A stretch of DNA of 64,000 bases from Anthostomella pinea (Eukaryota; Ascomycota; Sordariomycetes; Xylariales; Xylariaceae): assembly GCA_963556695.1 (NCBI GenBank), contig CAUWAG010000010.1, positions 4,960,001-5,024,000 of the forward strand, written 5' to 3'. This document shows positions 41,296-52,800 of the stretch, piece by piece. Each line of letters opens with the position of its first letter. Position 1 is the stretch's first letter. The position numbers and the translations under genes are program-made. Below the pieces are notes generated by a model. That model was given only the letters and a program-made list of their open reading frames with translations. It was not told the origin of the DNA and searched no databases.

Positions 41296-41637
41296 CTAAT
41301 TCAGGAGTTTATGCTTCACCATGACAAGAGCACCCCGCCAAGTAGGTTTTGTCGACGCTTCACTGTCGTCTTCATCGAAAAAGTGCATCTCGTGAGTCGT
41401 CATCAAGCTTATCTCGTAGTCAGCAACACTAGTCTTGCGGCCCGGCCCATCAGTTCCATCTACATATCCTACTAGTGGCATGGCTGGTGCCAGCCGGCTT
41501 CTCGATCGAGATCGTCGGTCTCCAGGCAGGCTATCGGATCCTTTGCCCCGTCTAGTGTGTGCGGGGAAACGGTCACAGAGCAACCCACCTGGTAGCGCCT
41601 ACAGGCAGCCAGCTTCCGGATCGTCTGCGGCCGGCAT
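41296..41637 (-). CDS. Possible small spliced gene, 96 aa
   Basis: Exon 1 41637-41603 and exon 2 41551-41296, with a 51-bp intron (GTAGGC..ACTAG), total 97 codons. It begins MPAADDPEAGCLRGKG, then an Arg/Ser stretch (RRSRSRSR). It ends with a well-composed part containing GPGRKTSVADYEISLMTTHE, MHFFDEDDSE and TKPTWRGALVMVKHKLLN before TAG. The last 60 codons look coding by composition and codon use. The first exon and the weak donor are less sure. No domain recognised, no signal peptide. It could instead be the last exon of a gene whose upstream part I cannot see. Confidence 0.42.
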
Positions 41638-44600
41638 CTTCGTAACAACATACAATCTACCTTCAACTGCACTGACACAAGATCGTTGAACGTTTCACGT
41701 GAGCCCTTAGGGAGGAGCCTTGCCGGCCTACTCTTCGAATCAATACCGACCGCATCAGTGGGCTTCTGTGTCGTAAACAAGAGGCCTATCGACGTTTGAC
41801 ATGTCAATAGGCGTTCGGTGAGGCATGAGCAGCTTCAGCAAGTAAGGCTCTCACACGTTCTGGGTCTTTTGTTCTCTCTTGCTTGCTTCCTGGGTCGACC
41901 GGGTTCCTGCCATCATATGATCCTCCTGGTTTGTGGGTATAATGCGGCCTTTTATATGCTCGCCGCCATTTGTTGCATTCCACTACGTCCAGCACCTTGC
42001 ACCAGCTTGCAGTCACAGTTAGCCACTACCACCATCCAGGATTTCCGTGTACTGTACCCACCCAAAGGTGCGCAAACCTCTGGTCCCACGACATATATGC
42101 TTACGTCTCCAAGTGGAATGCAGATTGCACATCTTTCTCTGAGGGAGGGTTGCGTCGGAACGCGATACGTCGAGTCCCCATTGGCTGCCTGCCCTGTGTA
42201 GATACTAGGGGTGTTGGAGTTGGAGGGTAAGCCGCGCACTACCTAGCTGTGGGCGCATATCTCTGCGTGGTTTTGCAATTTTCGTCCTTCCAAACGTGTC
42301 TGCGGTACATCTCGAACGTCGGCTGCATGCAGCCTAGGACCACCCCTCCTTCCCTTACATGTGTTGAACACCCACGAGCGAAAATTGATTATCACGGATT
42401 TGTGTTCGCTAGGGTGAGAAGATGACGAGTCTGACACTCGGGTAGAAACTTGGGCCACTGTGTGAGGATGCTCCCGGCATGTGAAGGGGACGTGTCCAAT
42501 CGATCTGGTCCACGACGGATTAGGCCAATTTGCGTACATCGACAGTTGGGCCGCGACCAGTGTTTTCACGATGCCTTTTGGGAAAATCCAGAACCTCGAC
42601 GACTAGTAAGACTCACCTACCTACTAGGTAACTTACCTGGTGTGTCGAGTTTCCTGCAAGGTACAGATCTAAATCTGCGGAATGCTTTCTCGAGTGCTTC
42701 CAAGATGGGGGTCTGCATCCTGTCTAGATTTATTAGCTGCCCGCGGCCCCCTTTCTCCAAGTAACCTGCTGGTAACGAGGTGCCCGACTACTATGAACGG
42801 CGATCCGCACCCCGGTATCTGGGGATCGAAAGCCACGTATCAAAGGTCTGACTGGCCAGCCCTACAACCTATGGTTTTCTGTTTTACAGTCGCTCTTTCT
42901 CTGATGGGCCTGGGCCCCCTTTTTCAAGCTAAGTGAACGCCTGGATTTCCTGTATTCGATGACTTCACCCACCAGTAACGACGTCTTGGGCTGCGTCACT
43001 CGATCCAGTAGCGGTATGAGTCAGGTGGTTGAGAGATTTGCCGGATAGGCCGCCACCAGATGGTCGGTGGGAAAAGCCTTGGGGCCGGACAGTGAGGCTG
43101 CTGTCTCGAGGCAACGGCATGAGTGACTCTTCATCCTTTACGTGCCAACTGCTGGCACTTGAGGATTTCTGTGATCGGATTCGATGTCATCTTCTTCAAC
43201 TGTCGAGGTTCCCTGAGTCCCCTTTACACTTTTACTCAGCCTCGCTATATGACCGTCACGGGGGAACACTACCTATGACATCGAGGTGCTTCAGTCTCTC
43301 CGGAAATAAAGAAGATGAGAAGAGGCTTTACAAGAAGAGGTGTATAATGGGATACAGCTATCTCGCAGGGCCCTTCATTCCCTGTCCCCTTCTCAGCCTC
43401 TCATAATTGCTCATTTAAGGGTCTCACGAAAAACAGTACACTCACAACCAACGCAGCCAACATAGCACAGAACCTGAAGAGTCAGACGCTCCCGGAAGCA
43501 CAGTGATCGCTCGCAAGGCTTGTATCCTCACCAACTCCTTCCTGCTGCCCATCCCCATCGCTTCCCCCGGCACTCCGCAACGTGGGATGGTGTCCACCAC
43601 GCCCAGCAGAGGCCTCAGGAACCATACTCGTCAGAGTAGCTGAGGTGCACCGAGACCGTTATCGGGCTTGCTGCCCACGACGCAGCAGGGGTCGCTGAAG
43701 TCACTTGACGACAGCAGGACGCCCGAGTACGCGAGCAGGTCCGCCGGCTAGCTGCCGCTGCGGGATCGTATATCTAGTCGAAGCCCGCGCGCCCCCAGTG
43801 TTGAACGTCTGGTTGACGGATGGGCCTGCCGGACGGCGCGGAGGAGCACGGCGGCGGCGACTGGCGAGACGTCGACCTGGAGCGGGGAGGAAGAGAGGTC
43901 CAGCGGTAGTGGTCTCACGATTGCCCCGTGGCAAATGATGGATTCTCAGAGAGGTCTAATTCAACGGCCTACTGCATACCAGTTTCTATGGCGTCAACAT
44001 GCTCACAGTCACTCCTTTCTGGTCCTGTACGATGATTCATTCTCGATCTGCGCCCAGTATAGCCTGAAAGATAGTCAGCAACGCTTCAATCTCCTAATCA
44101 ACGGCACTGCAATGATGCTCTCCGGTCTTTTGGGCTACTGCCACGAGCAAGTTGAATAAAAACTTACCTCGCCAAAACACCGATTGTGGTCTGATCTCAT
44201 CAGTATGCCGTGATGAGCTCGAAGCCGTAGCAGAGTTGCATCCCAAAAGCGCGCCCTTGCAGGACTACAGACACACACAGAAAGATCAAGAGCCAGCGTT
44301 CTAGGTTTGGTATAATTATGCCCCAAGACTAGCACTTATGGTGACGTTGCCTTCAAAGCTCCTGTGACATCCCTTCCCCTTGTGTTTGCGCCCTGTTTAA
44401 ACCCCTGACTTTATATGCCAGGGGCTTTTGAAACTTACGCTTCCCACGTGTACCGTCCCAATTCCACTTTTACACGAGGCGACGAAAGCCCAAAAGAGCT
44501 TAATCAAACCCCAAGTCATAACCTACGCAATTTCTATAACCGGTTCATTCATTGATCATGAGTGTATGCGCGTGTGTGTGCTATATCTACATTACAGAAA

Positions 44601-44852
44601 CGCAACCAACCCGACAACCTGAGTCCCAGCCAAACAACCCTTGAAAGGACCAAACAAGACGCCTGCTTCATACATCCCAGTATCGTCTCGCGATCGCAAT
44701 GGCCAGAAAAGCAACTGTGTAGTGTGGACTGTATGGTGTTGTGCCATCCGTCTGTCCGTCTTTGCACTTCTTGTCGTGTCCTCATGCAAACCCGAAACAA
44801 GACCGAATCTCCTCCTATAGTTCCACACGGGGCCGCCTTCGAGGCCTCCCCC
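41638..44852. other. Intergenic, with possible gene debris near 43500-43900
   Basis: No intact gene. On the minus strand around 43500-43900, coding-like shreds appear in alternating frames (for example YSGVLLSSSDFSDPC and VNQTFNTGGARAS). Composition is GC-rich, suggesting a decayed gene that I cannot identify. Short ACCTACCTACTAGGTAAC-type repeats lie near 42608. The last few hundred bases are the 3' flank of the membrane protein gene. Confidence 0.4.
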
Positions 44853-46208
44853 TTACTCCTCGCCCCGTCGGTACCGTCCCACACCCCTCTTCTTCCGCCT
44901 CTCCTCAGCGTAGTCACTTCCCACCGCACTTCCCACCGCACTGCCCGCCCCGCTGCCACTCGCGCTCGACAAGCCAGGAATGACGTGGTGGTACGACTTG
45001 GTGCCCAGCTCGCTGGTGCCCGCGTCGCTCTCGGCATAGCTGCCGGGCGGCAAGTACCTGCTGCCGCCGGCGTTGCTGATATCCTCCTCCTCAATGGCGT
45101 TACTGCGCAGGTCGGCTCGCTGCCAGCTGAAGTCCCGGCGACTACTACCAGCAGCCCGGCCCTTCTCCGCCAGCCGGCGCGCCTCGGCGCGGATGCGGTC
45201 GTTCTCGCGGTCGGCGGTGCGGTCGGCGGAGCTGTAGACCTTGCGGATGCCGCCGCCCGACTTCTTCTTGTTGGCGGCGCTGTTGCTGCCCGACTCCTTC
45301 TTGGACTCCCGCCTAGACGACGACTCCTCTTCCTTCTTCTTCTTCTTGGTGGGCGTCGAGGTGGGCGTGCTCTGGCGGTTGCTGAGCAGGTCGCTGCCGG
45401 CGGTGGTGGAGTTGTCCGGGTTGGTGGAGCCGTCCCACTGGCTGCCCTCGCACTCCTTGTTGATGCCGCCGACGCGGGCGGCCTTCTCGTGGCGGTAGGC
45501 GCGCAGGTGCGACTTGGCCGCGGCCTCGGCGTCCTCGTCGACGAGCGCGCCGTCCTCGCCCACCTTGCGGCGGTGGTCGTTGCGCTTGCGGTCGCGCTTC
45601 TTCTCCTTCTCGAGCTCCTTGCGCTCGCGCCGCTGCCGCCGCCGCTCCCGCCCCACAAAGTCCGACACCCCGCCCGTGATGCCCGTGAAGGTGCTCTGCG
45701 TGTCGTCCGTGTCGCGCGTCACCTGCGTCAGGCCGCCCGTGTACTCGGTGCTGCCGTCGTCGACGTCCTTGTAGACGCTGCCGCCGCCCAGGTTTGTGCT
45801 CGGCGTGGCGCCCGACAGCAGCGTGCCGTTGGGCCCGCGCCGCCGCATCACCGTCGTCTTGTAGTCGTCCCAGTCGTTCTCCTTGAAGTAGAAGCCGCCG
45901 TTCTTGGCCCAGAAGAAGAACCAGATCATGACACAGACGAGGCCCGCGCCGATCAGGCCGAACAGCACGAACACGAAGGTGTTGTTGACGTCGCCCGGCT
46001 TGATCACCCCATGCGAGGGGTCCACCTTGTTGCTGCCGTCGGCGTTCTTGGCATCGTCCCTAGCGAGCAGGACCGACCGTGCCGCGAGCGGTCCTAGTTG
46101 TGAGAGGTGCTCGGAGGCGGACCGGGCCGCCAGCTCATTGCGTGTGCTCGCGGCGGTGGAGAGGAGGCTGCGGGCGTGTGCAGCCAGGGTCGGGAGGAGA
46201 GGTGCCAT
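44853..46208 (-). CDS. Conserved single-pass membrane protein, 451 aa
   Basis: Intronless, with ATG 46208 (GCCATG on the minus strand) as the first codon. Residues 1-76 are a soluble N-terminal part. Residues 77-101 form one hydrophobic helix (TFVFVLFGLIGAGLVCVMIW then FFFWAK). A juxtamembrane aromatic/acidic block, GGFYFKENDWDDY, follows (about 104-116). Then come a Ser/Thr-rich section, a very basic stretch (about 187-215, REKK/RRKK-type) and a disordered tail rich in Lys, Ser and Gly ending RRGEE. No cleavable signal is evident. With positive residues mostly after the helix, the long C-terminal part is probably cytosolic. It matches the layout of an uncharacterised protein conserved in Sordariomycetes. 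Third positions are extremely GC-rich, which creates a long antisense frame. Confidence 0.85.
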   Translation of the reverse strand: MAPLLPTLAAHARSLLSTAASTRNELAARSASEHLSQLGPLAARSVLLARDDAKNADGSNKVDPSHGVIKPGDVNNTFVFVLFGLIGAGLVCVMIWFFFWAKNGGFYFKENDWDDYKTTVMRRRGPNGTLLSGATPSTNLGGGSVYKDVDDGSTEYTGGLTQVTRDTDDTQSTFTGITGGVSDFVGRERRRQRRERKELEKEKKRDRKRNDHRRKVGEDGALVDEDAEAAAKSHLRAYRHEKAARVGGINKECEGSQWDGSTNPDNSTTAGSDLLSNRQSTPTSTPTKKKKKEEESSSRRESKKESGSNSAANKKKSGGGIRKVYSSADRTADRENDRIRAEARRLAEKGRAAGSSRRDFSWQRADLRSNAIEEEDISNAGGSRYLPPGSYAESDAGTSELGTKSYHHVIPGLSSASGSGAGSAVGSAVGSDYAEERRKKRGVGRYRRGEE

Positions 46209-48720
46209 GGTGTCAATCGGCTACGGCGTCGACTGGAATGATTCGCCTGGAATGGGATGAAGTGTTGGTAGTCCGTCTGGTTGGGACTCGGCTGGTATGT
46301 TGCTGGAGAACCAGCCAAGTCAGTAGAGGAGGTTCTGATGCTCGCACGTATGTTGGTTTGGCCTACACAAGAACCCAAGAATTTGGCTGGTTGTGTTGGT
46401 GATGATACCTGGCTGTTTACCCTTACAAGTTGATTGTGTAAAGTGATGTAAGATAGAGTGTTGTGCTGCCTTGCAACCTGGTTGTCGTGTGGTTTCTATG
46501 GCAGGCTTGAAAGATGGACTGAACTGCGTGGCTGGGCTCCCACTGCTGGGAGGTTGGTCAGTGATGTCAAAAGTCAACAGCGCTGACTGGGCAACAGTCG
46601 CTGCCCCGCTAAAACAGATCCCAAGCAGCAACCAGCTGTGGGGTCAGCCCAGGGCCGCTAACGTTTCACTGGGACGGAAGCCGATTTTTCGTGCTGGAGA
46701 TGGGCAGACGGGACAATTGAACCTTCCATCTTTAACGATTTGACACGGTTGAGCAGCAACCCATACCGTCCGTCGATCAACACCGCCAAGCCAATTGACA
46801 GCAAGCAACTTCATGCGTCCAGCTCCCGAGCCTCTTGTCAAACCGGATCGGTATCGCCAGCCGCTGAGGGGCCAAGCAGCTGCAGTAATAACTCTCTGCA
46901 TGTATCTGCTCGATACGAGCAAATGTGGTAAGCTCGTGCAACAAGGTCGGTCTGTCGATGTCGATTTTTGAGAACACCAATGGCAAGGGTTGTCTGCAGT
47001 CTGCAGCTTCACCATGACGATGGGCGGTGGTTTCACAGCTGTGTCAACCTCGACCACGAATATCCATCTCTCCACGAAGTAGCTCCATTGAGTGCTTCTC
47101 AAAGCTGGCTGCCCCTTTCAGTCCATTGGATGGATATATCAAGAACCACCCACCACCCTGCAACATGTAGTTATGCCAGGGGTAAATCCGTACAGCCACC
47201 AAGAGCGCTCAGCCATCACAGTCCGGACTCCGGCCCCGTCGACCTTGCCTTGTAGAAGAGCTCATTCGACAACGAACGATCCTTCAATTGCCAACGCTTT
47301 CAGCTCCGAGGGAGGGATGCCTCGTGTCAGTCGACGCCATTCACACACCCATCACCACAAAAGCTCAGCTCTGCAGCTTCTTCCCCATCACGAACTCGGA
47401 GCCTCGTAGCTCTGCCTAGGTATATTCAAAGTACCCGTATTAATTGTGCTACCCTTGTGCCGTTTACAGTATCACACTGTATTATTGGCTGGGCGTGAGA
47501 TGACGGCAGTCTGATCGACAGACGGCCAATGCAGCGAGCCGGAGTCTCCAACAGTCGACAGTAAACCGGTAGTAGCACCACGCACGTCTGTGGCGAAGAA
47601 ACGATCGAGAGCTACACCACACTCGCACACAACGTCGTGGGATCAGCGTGGAGAATGCGGGATCAGCTGCATGTCAGACGGGCAGCTTCGTTGATCCAAG
47701 TATCGTTGTAGTACAATTGTGCACAGGAGACGCCATTACTGGCTACACAAATGACGATGGAGCATTGCCATGATGTCTTCATATCTTCCCATTAGGCGTG
47801 TAGGATATCATTATCTAATGCAGCTATCATCTATCTATAGTCGGTATCGGATGACGGACAAGTCACCTTTTGACAAGAGAAAAGGAGATGCAATCCGAGG
47901 TCGCGCCGCAACCTCTTGATGGATTCTTCCAACGGGATACAGTGAAACCCGACCTATTCATTGATGGGTTCTGCTGTCCTCGACCTCATTGCCTCCATGA
48001 GAGGGTGTGTGGTCTCCGGACACATACAAATTGCCGAATTATTCCTAGGTCTAACCAGTAATGAGAATCCAGCCCAAGAAAAGATAGGGGTAGTCCGTCT
48101 CGCAAAATAGGTATCCCGTGCTGCCCAACAACAGAAGTGCGAACTTCCTTGCCGTACAGGCCGATCTAGTATGAATCCAACTCTTACGCCATGCGAACGT
48201 GAGTAACTCGGCTTCAAAGCACAGGGTATCGCACACAGCATGGCTCGGCCAGTTTTGTGTAGGGGCAGACAGAAAGAGAACAAACACCCCGGATCAGGGT
48301 TCAGAGAATTAGAATGTAATGTTGAAGCTCCCGAGCGGGCCACAAAGCCACACAGCCACAACAGTCCACCAGCATATCCAAATCGTCGTCCATTCATCTC
48401 ATCACTCATTCCTCGTATATGTTGGTAGGTTCATGCTGAAGTCGTCCGGGGAAACACCCAAGATGTGAAGAAATAAAAGGAAAAGAGACATGCGCACACT
48501 TCGATCTTCCAATCTTTTGGGAACCATTCTGGGTATCAGCTTTTGCTCCTTGCTCGTAGCGACGAGGCAGGCCAACCAGCCATGGGAAACACCCAGATAT
48601 AGAAAATCACAGGGGAAATAACGACACCATATATGGCAGAAGATCCGGATGTATCGCTGTTCCAAATCGATAGGCCATCATAACTCCAAACGCCCATGCT
48701 GTGACAAGGACGACCCGGGA
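46209..48720. other. Intergenic
   Basis: About 2.5 kb with no recognisable gene. It includes the 5' flank of the membrane protein gene and the 3' flank of the next gene. No repeat family seen. Confidence 0.5.
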
Positions 48721-50346
48721 TCAGAAGTAATGTTGACCGCTGGTGTCGTAGTAATCTGGAAATGGATGGTTGTGAGGCTGGGAAAAGGGCAGAGGGTGAG
48801 AGTCGTATGCCAGAGCGTGAGGGTCGTACGTCATAGGAGGGGCGTATCTAGGCGGAGGAGGAAGAGGGAGCAGGCCTCGATGGTACGATGGTGCTTGGGA
48901 GCTGGTCCGCGTCCGGGTCGTGGTTGAACGATCTGATCGGCGGCTTCGTTCGTCACCATAAGAAGTCGCGCGGTCACTCCCTCCTCGAGAAGTGCCACTA
49001 CGACCAAGACTAATATCACCGCCATCTTTGCAATGGATCTTGGCGTTGCCAACTTCCACAATGGCGCCCATTGGCACTTTGATGGTTATGTCATCATCTC
49101 CGCTGCCGGACCTCGTCGTGCGCGTGGTCGCCGAGTGCTTGTAATCACTCTCATCACGGCTTGCGCTACTACGAGTAGAGCGACTGCTGCCTCCGTTCTT
49201 GACCCGTCGGAGAGCCTCGGCCGTCAGAAGCGCACTCGGCCCTCCGTTAACGTCATCTTGGTACTGCGTTGCATTCCGCAACTGGTCATCGTAGTGTGTG
49301 TGTGAGCCTCGTCGGCTACGCGATGCCGGCTCAAGCTCGTAGCCATCATTGGCATAAATGGAGTCGACGCCGCTTCGACGCCGCGTCCTCGGAGGGAGAT
49401 CACCGACGCCATATTCAACAGAAACACGGCGGGCTACCGCTCGGTACATACTGTCATCGCCGTCCAAGTCATCGTCGTCAAACACGACAGATTTCCGTGG
49501 CGGCGGTGGTCGAATGCCCACAGTATTGGGGCGAGCAGACTGCGGCCGTGGTGGTGGAGGCATCCGCATGCGGTCTGTGCGGTCGTCATGGTCCTTGCTA
49601 GTCTTCCGTGCTGAAGACCGTTGTGCCAGAGACCTTTCTTGTGGTGGATCGTAGTCGTGTGGACTCGAGGAGTGTTGAAACCCCATTGCCGACTGGGGTC
49701 GCTGGAACCGCAGAGCTAGGGGCCTATTGAAATGGTCGGATCCGGCGGGTGGTGGCATTGGAGGTTCCGGAGCAACAGCCCACGGCTGTGGAGGGAAAGA
49801 GGGGGGAATAAAATGGGACGGCGATGGCGTCGGTTGTTGGTAGTAAGCTGATGAAGAAAGCGGTGGCCGATGCTGCCTCGAGGACTGGCCATAGTAGGAT
49901 TCAGGCCGAGTGTGGGAGCGGGGTCTCGATGAGGATGCGGCCACAGTCTGATGCGGTACTCCGTAGTACGTCGACGACTCGTCAGATGCTCTGGATGAAG
50001 GCGCTGGCGTTGTTTTGGATGAGCGCACGGAGGGTCGCTTGTCGACCACCACAGTAGACGACCTCCTCTTCTCCTTTTCTCCTTTGGATTTCATCTTGGA
50101 GGTCCTCCGGGAGGACGGATGCTCAGTAGAGTCGGACGATTCGGTCGAACCACGAGTCACCACGGATGACGAGTCGAGCCGTGACTCTCTTCGTGTTTTC
50201 CCCGTATTGGGTGAGTGCTTCTTGGTTGGGCTGCTGGGAGCAGTAGAGCGGGCGTACTTTGGTTTACTGCCTGGGACAATCTCGCCGTCGTCATCGGCCT
50301 CCTCCACGTGTGCAATCCGAGAGCTTGCTGGTGAATGTTTCCCCAT
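48721..50346 (-). CDS. Disordered Ser/Arg/Pro-rich conserved protein, 541 aa
   Basis: One frame from ATG 50346 to the stop at 48723-48721, no intron needed. Almost all of it is low complexity: Ser/Thr/Arg-rich with SP sites, Tyr- and Gln-rich patches, and proline clusters (for example PPPPRPQSARP). Two parts look constrained. One lies around residues 300-345, an acidic DDDDLDGDD run followed by MYRAVARRVSVEYG. The other is residues 420-448, where ITIKVPMGAIVEVGNAKIHC then KDGGDISLG reads like a folded or binding core. The C-terminus is Pro/His/Tyr-rich. No known domain. It resembles hypothetical proteins shared by Pezizomycotina; function unknown, probably nuclear or cytoskeletal at most (inference). 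Confidence 0.82.
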   Translation of the reverse strand: MGKHSPASSRIAHVEEADDDGEIVPGSKPKYARSTAPSSPTKKHSPNTGKTRRESRLDSSSVVTRGSTESSDSTEHPSSRRTSKMKSKGEKEKRRSSTVVVDKRPSVRSSKTTPAPSSRASDESSTYYGVPHQTVAASSSRPRSHTRPESYYGQSSRQHRPPLSSSAYYQQPTPSPSHFIPPSFPPQPWAVAPEPPMPPPAGSDHFNRPLALRFQRPQSAMGFQHSSSPHDYDPPQERSLAQRSSARKTSKDHDDRTDRMRMPPPPRPQSARPNTVGIRPPPPRKSVVFDDDDLDGDDSMYRAVARRVSVEYGVGDLPPRTRRRSGVDSIYANDGYELEPASRSRRGSHTHYDDQLRNATQYQDDVNGGPSALLTAEALRRVKNGGSSRSTRSSASRDESDYKHSATTRTTRSGSGDDDITIKVPMGAIVEVGNAKIHCKDGGDISLGRSGTSRGGSDRATSYGDERSRRSDRSTTTRTRTSSQAPSYHRGLLPLPPPPRYAPPMTYDPHALAYDSHPLPFSQPHNHPFPDYYDTSGQHYF

Positions 50347-52800
50347 GGCAAGAGCGCTCCTTCACCATGAATCTGCCAATGGATGGAGCAACGGCCGGAG
50401 GTTGAGAGGCAGTGTGCCTCGACCTAAAGAGGCCTGAGCCAGTCCTGGGGACTGCGTTGTGCGGCGTCGTGGCAGTGCGTCGTGTCGAGTGACCAGAGCA
50501 GCGGGTCGTCCGGATCAGGCAGAGAGGGCTTCGTGTCTAAAGGCTGCGATTGAGAGCTTATTAGACCAACCACAGCAATATCGTGGGACGAAAGACGTTG
50601 AATGGCCTTCAGGACGCAGGGTGTGCTGCGACAGAGAGGTGCAGATAGCAGGAGAGATATATGGATGTGGTGCTGCAACAGCAACTGCAAGGGTTTTGTC
50701 GATGGACTTGGGGGAGGGAAGAAACAGGGTCAGGAAGGGTGTTGTTGCTGGGGAGGATATGCTGTGCTCTTGCATGCATGCATGTATACATGTATACATG
50801 TATGTAGGTATGTAAGTAAGACGGGCGTGTGTGCGTATGTATGTGTGTGTGTTATAGGTGGTATGTAGGTATGCAGGCGGGTGTGTTGAGCGACAGGAAG
50901 GCCAATGATGGTGGGATGTAGGTATTTCAGTATTGGGGGGGGGGTTACCGTACAGTACGCAGGACCAGAGACAAGACCAGAGGCACAGCAGGTGGGCGGT
51001 GGCGGACAAGATCCCGTTACAGGTGGGAGGAGGAGAACGGACTGGAGGCGTGTTGGCGACGCCGTTGCTGGTGTCAATGCTGACGCTGGCGCTGACGCTG
51101 TGCTGGTTGCACGTTACACAGGTTGTCGTGTCGTCGTGGAATTGAGGATCGATCCGCAGGGAAACGGTTGCTCTCGAGCAACGACGGGGGACAGTCCTGA
51201 CAGTGACAGCTTGAGGTGACAGAGCTGGTGGTGAGACGGAGAGCGTGGGCGGCGGGACAGCGGTGGGCGGGTTGGCGGGCAACCTAGCAGCCTGTCTATC
51301 GATATCGTCCGTATCGATAGGAAGATACCGTGCCTTGCGCACTGAAACAGCGGGAGATGGAGGTCTGGGGGAGGATCGTCAAAACTTTTTTTTTTCCCTT
51401 TTCTTTCTTTCCCCTTGCTCCCTGTTCCTTGCCAGTGGCAGTCAAGTCAGTCTCGTTGAGTGCGTGCAGTGCTCTTGGCGTCCCTTCGGGGCTTCGCAGG
51501 TTTTCGTTTTAGCCCCCTTTCGGGGATGAGATGGGGTCCGGGTAGGGATTATTGGCGAAAACGGTACCCAACGGTGGGGGTGAGGGTCGCTATCCCGCAA
51601 AGTAAGGTGCAAGCAATCCCACAAAAAAGTGATTGCCTTCCAGATCTTCGAACTGAGGAGGGATGATCCCGCCAACGGTATCTGTTGATGAAGACGAGAG
51701 GACGTCTCGCCAATAGGGTTGGTGAGTGAGCGGCTCGCCTTGCCCCCAGGACACGTCTCTCAAACCAGTAATTACCGCCGAGGCATACAATCGTCCGGTG
51801 TTGTCGGACTGTGTTGTCGGACTGTGATGTCGATCTTCGCTCGACTCTGCTTCCTGTTGGCTGGCCTGGTCCTGGTTCTCGCGCCGGGTAATAAGTGGCG
51901 AAATCCTGTAAGGCTGCGAGTGGGTGCGGGTTGGGATGATACGCCGTTCTTCAGGAGAGAAGTTTGGGTAGGGTAGGGTAGGGAAGGGTAGATAGACAAG
52001 AGGACAGACACCAAGTCCTAGTGCCTGGCGGTGTCTGGGCGGGCTGTGGAAGGGAATAAAGAGGTGATTTCGAATTTAATGCCCAAGTTCGACCTTTGGG
52101 TATCAATACGGCTCCGGTATCTCGATTTCTGAATAAGCGAGACCCTCCCTATGGTGTCGCTACGAGTCGGCTGCTTTCGCGCCGTCTTCACTCGTTCCGC
52201 GGCTTTTTGGGTTTCCTGGCTCTATACCGACCAGCGAGTCCAAGAGGAAAAGGGAGACTCTGAAGTCTTTATTGAACCGGGTGGGAATCCCCAGTGGTTT
52301 CTAAGGCAAAGTATGATGCTGCCGAATTGTGGTCCCGTCAAGGCCGCTGTGGGATGCCATTTGCTGGCAGGCAGACGGCAGAGAATCGCAGGCAGAGACA
52401 GACGCCAACGCATCACTTCATGCCATGCCCAGCTCCAGCAGGCTAGGAAGCCAAAGCCCCATTGGGTTCTGTCCAGGACTGCAGGAAACGTGCATTAGCT
52501 ACGCCCCGTCTCCTTCTCTCATAGGACCAGCCGAGCCTGAACGACGACATTGCCCGGAAACCGTGGCCACTGGCAAAGGAGTCATCGTGCACCCTCGGTT
52601 TGACTCGCCGTGTGAGCTCTGCTGCGTAGCAGGCGACAATGCGAATCCGGGATCCTGGAGGGCACTACACCCACCGGCATAAGACAGGTTGCATACGAAG
52701 CTTGACCTCCCCCAATTACGACACCGACTGCTCATGGCCTGCACACTTGTCACTTGTCACCCGAAGGATGGATGGCAACAACACTGTTTGACAGCTGAGA
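50347..52800. other. Intergenic, 5' flank with microsatellite
   Basis: No gene recognised. The 5' part is probably promoter and leader of the minus-strand gene, with the repeat tract at 50765-50885 and a T/C-rich run near 51385-51425. Confidence 0.5.
50765..50885. repeat. Alternating purine-pyrimidine microsatellite (TGTATACA/GTATGT)
   Basis: Runs of GCATGCATGCATG, then ATGTATACATGTATACATG, then TATGTAGGTATGTAAG, and finally TATGTATGTGTGTGTG within about 120 bases. Such tracts form Z-DNA or cruciforms and are length-variable. Confidence 0.8.

Noticed and set aside
44562..46097. A 511-codon plus-strand frame opposite the membrane protein gene
   Set aside because: It is the antisense shadow of a gene with very GC-rich third positions. 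It reads Ala/Val/Leu repeats with no domain.
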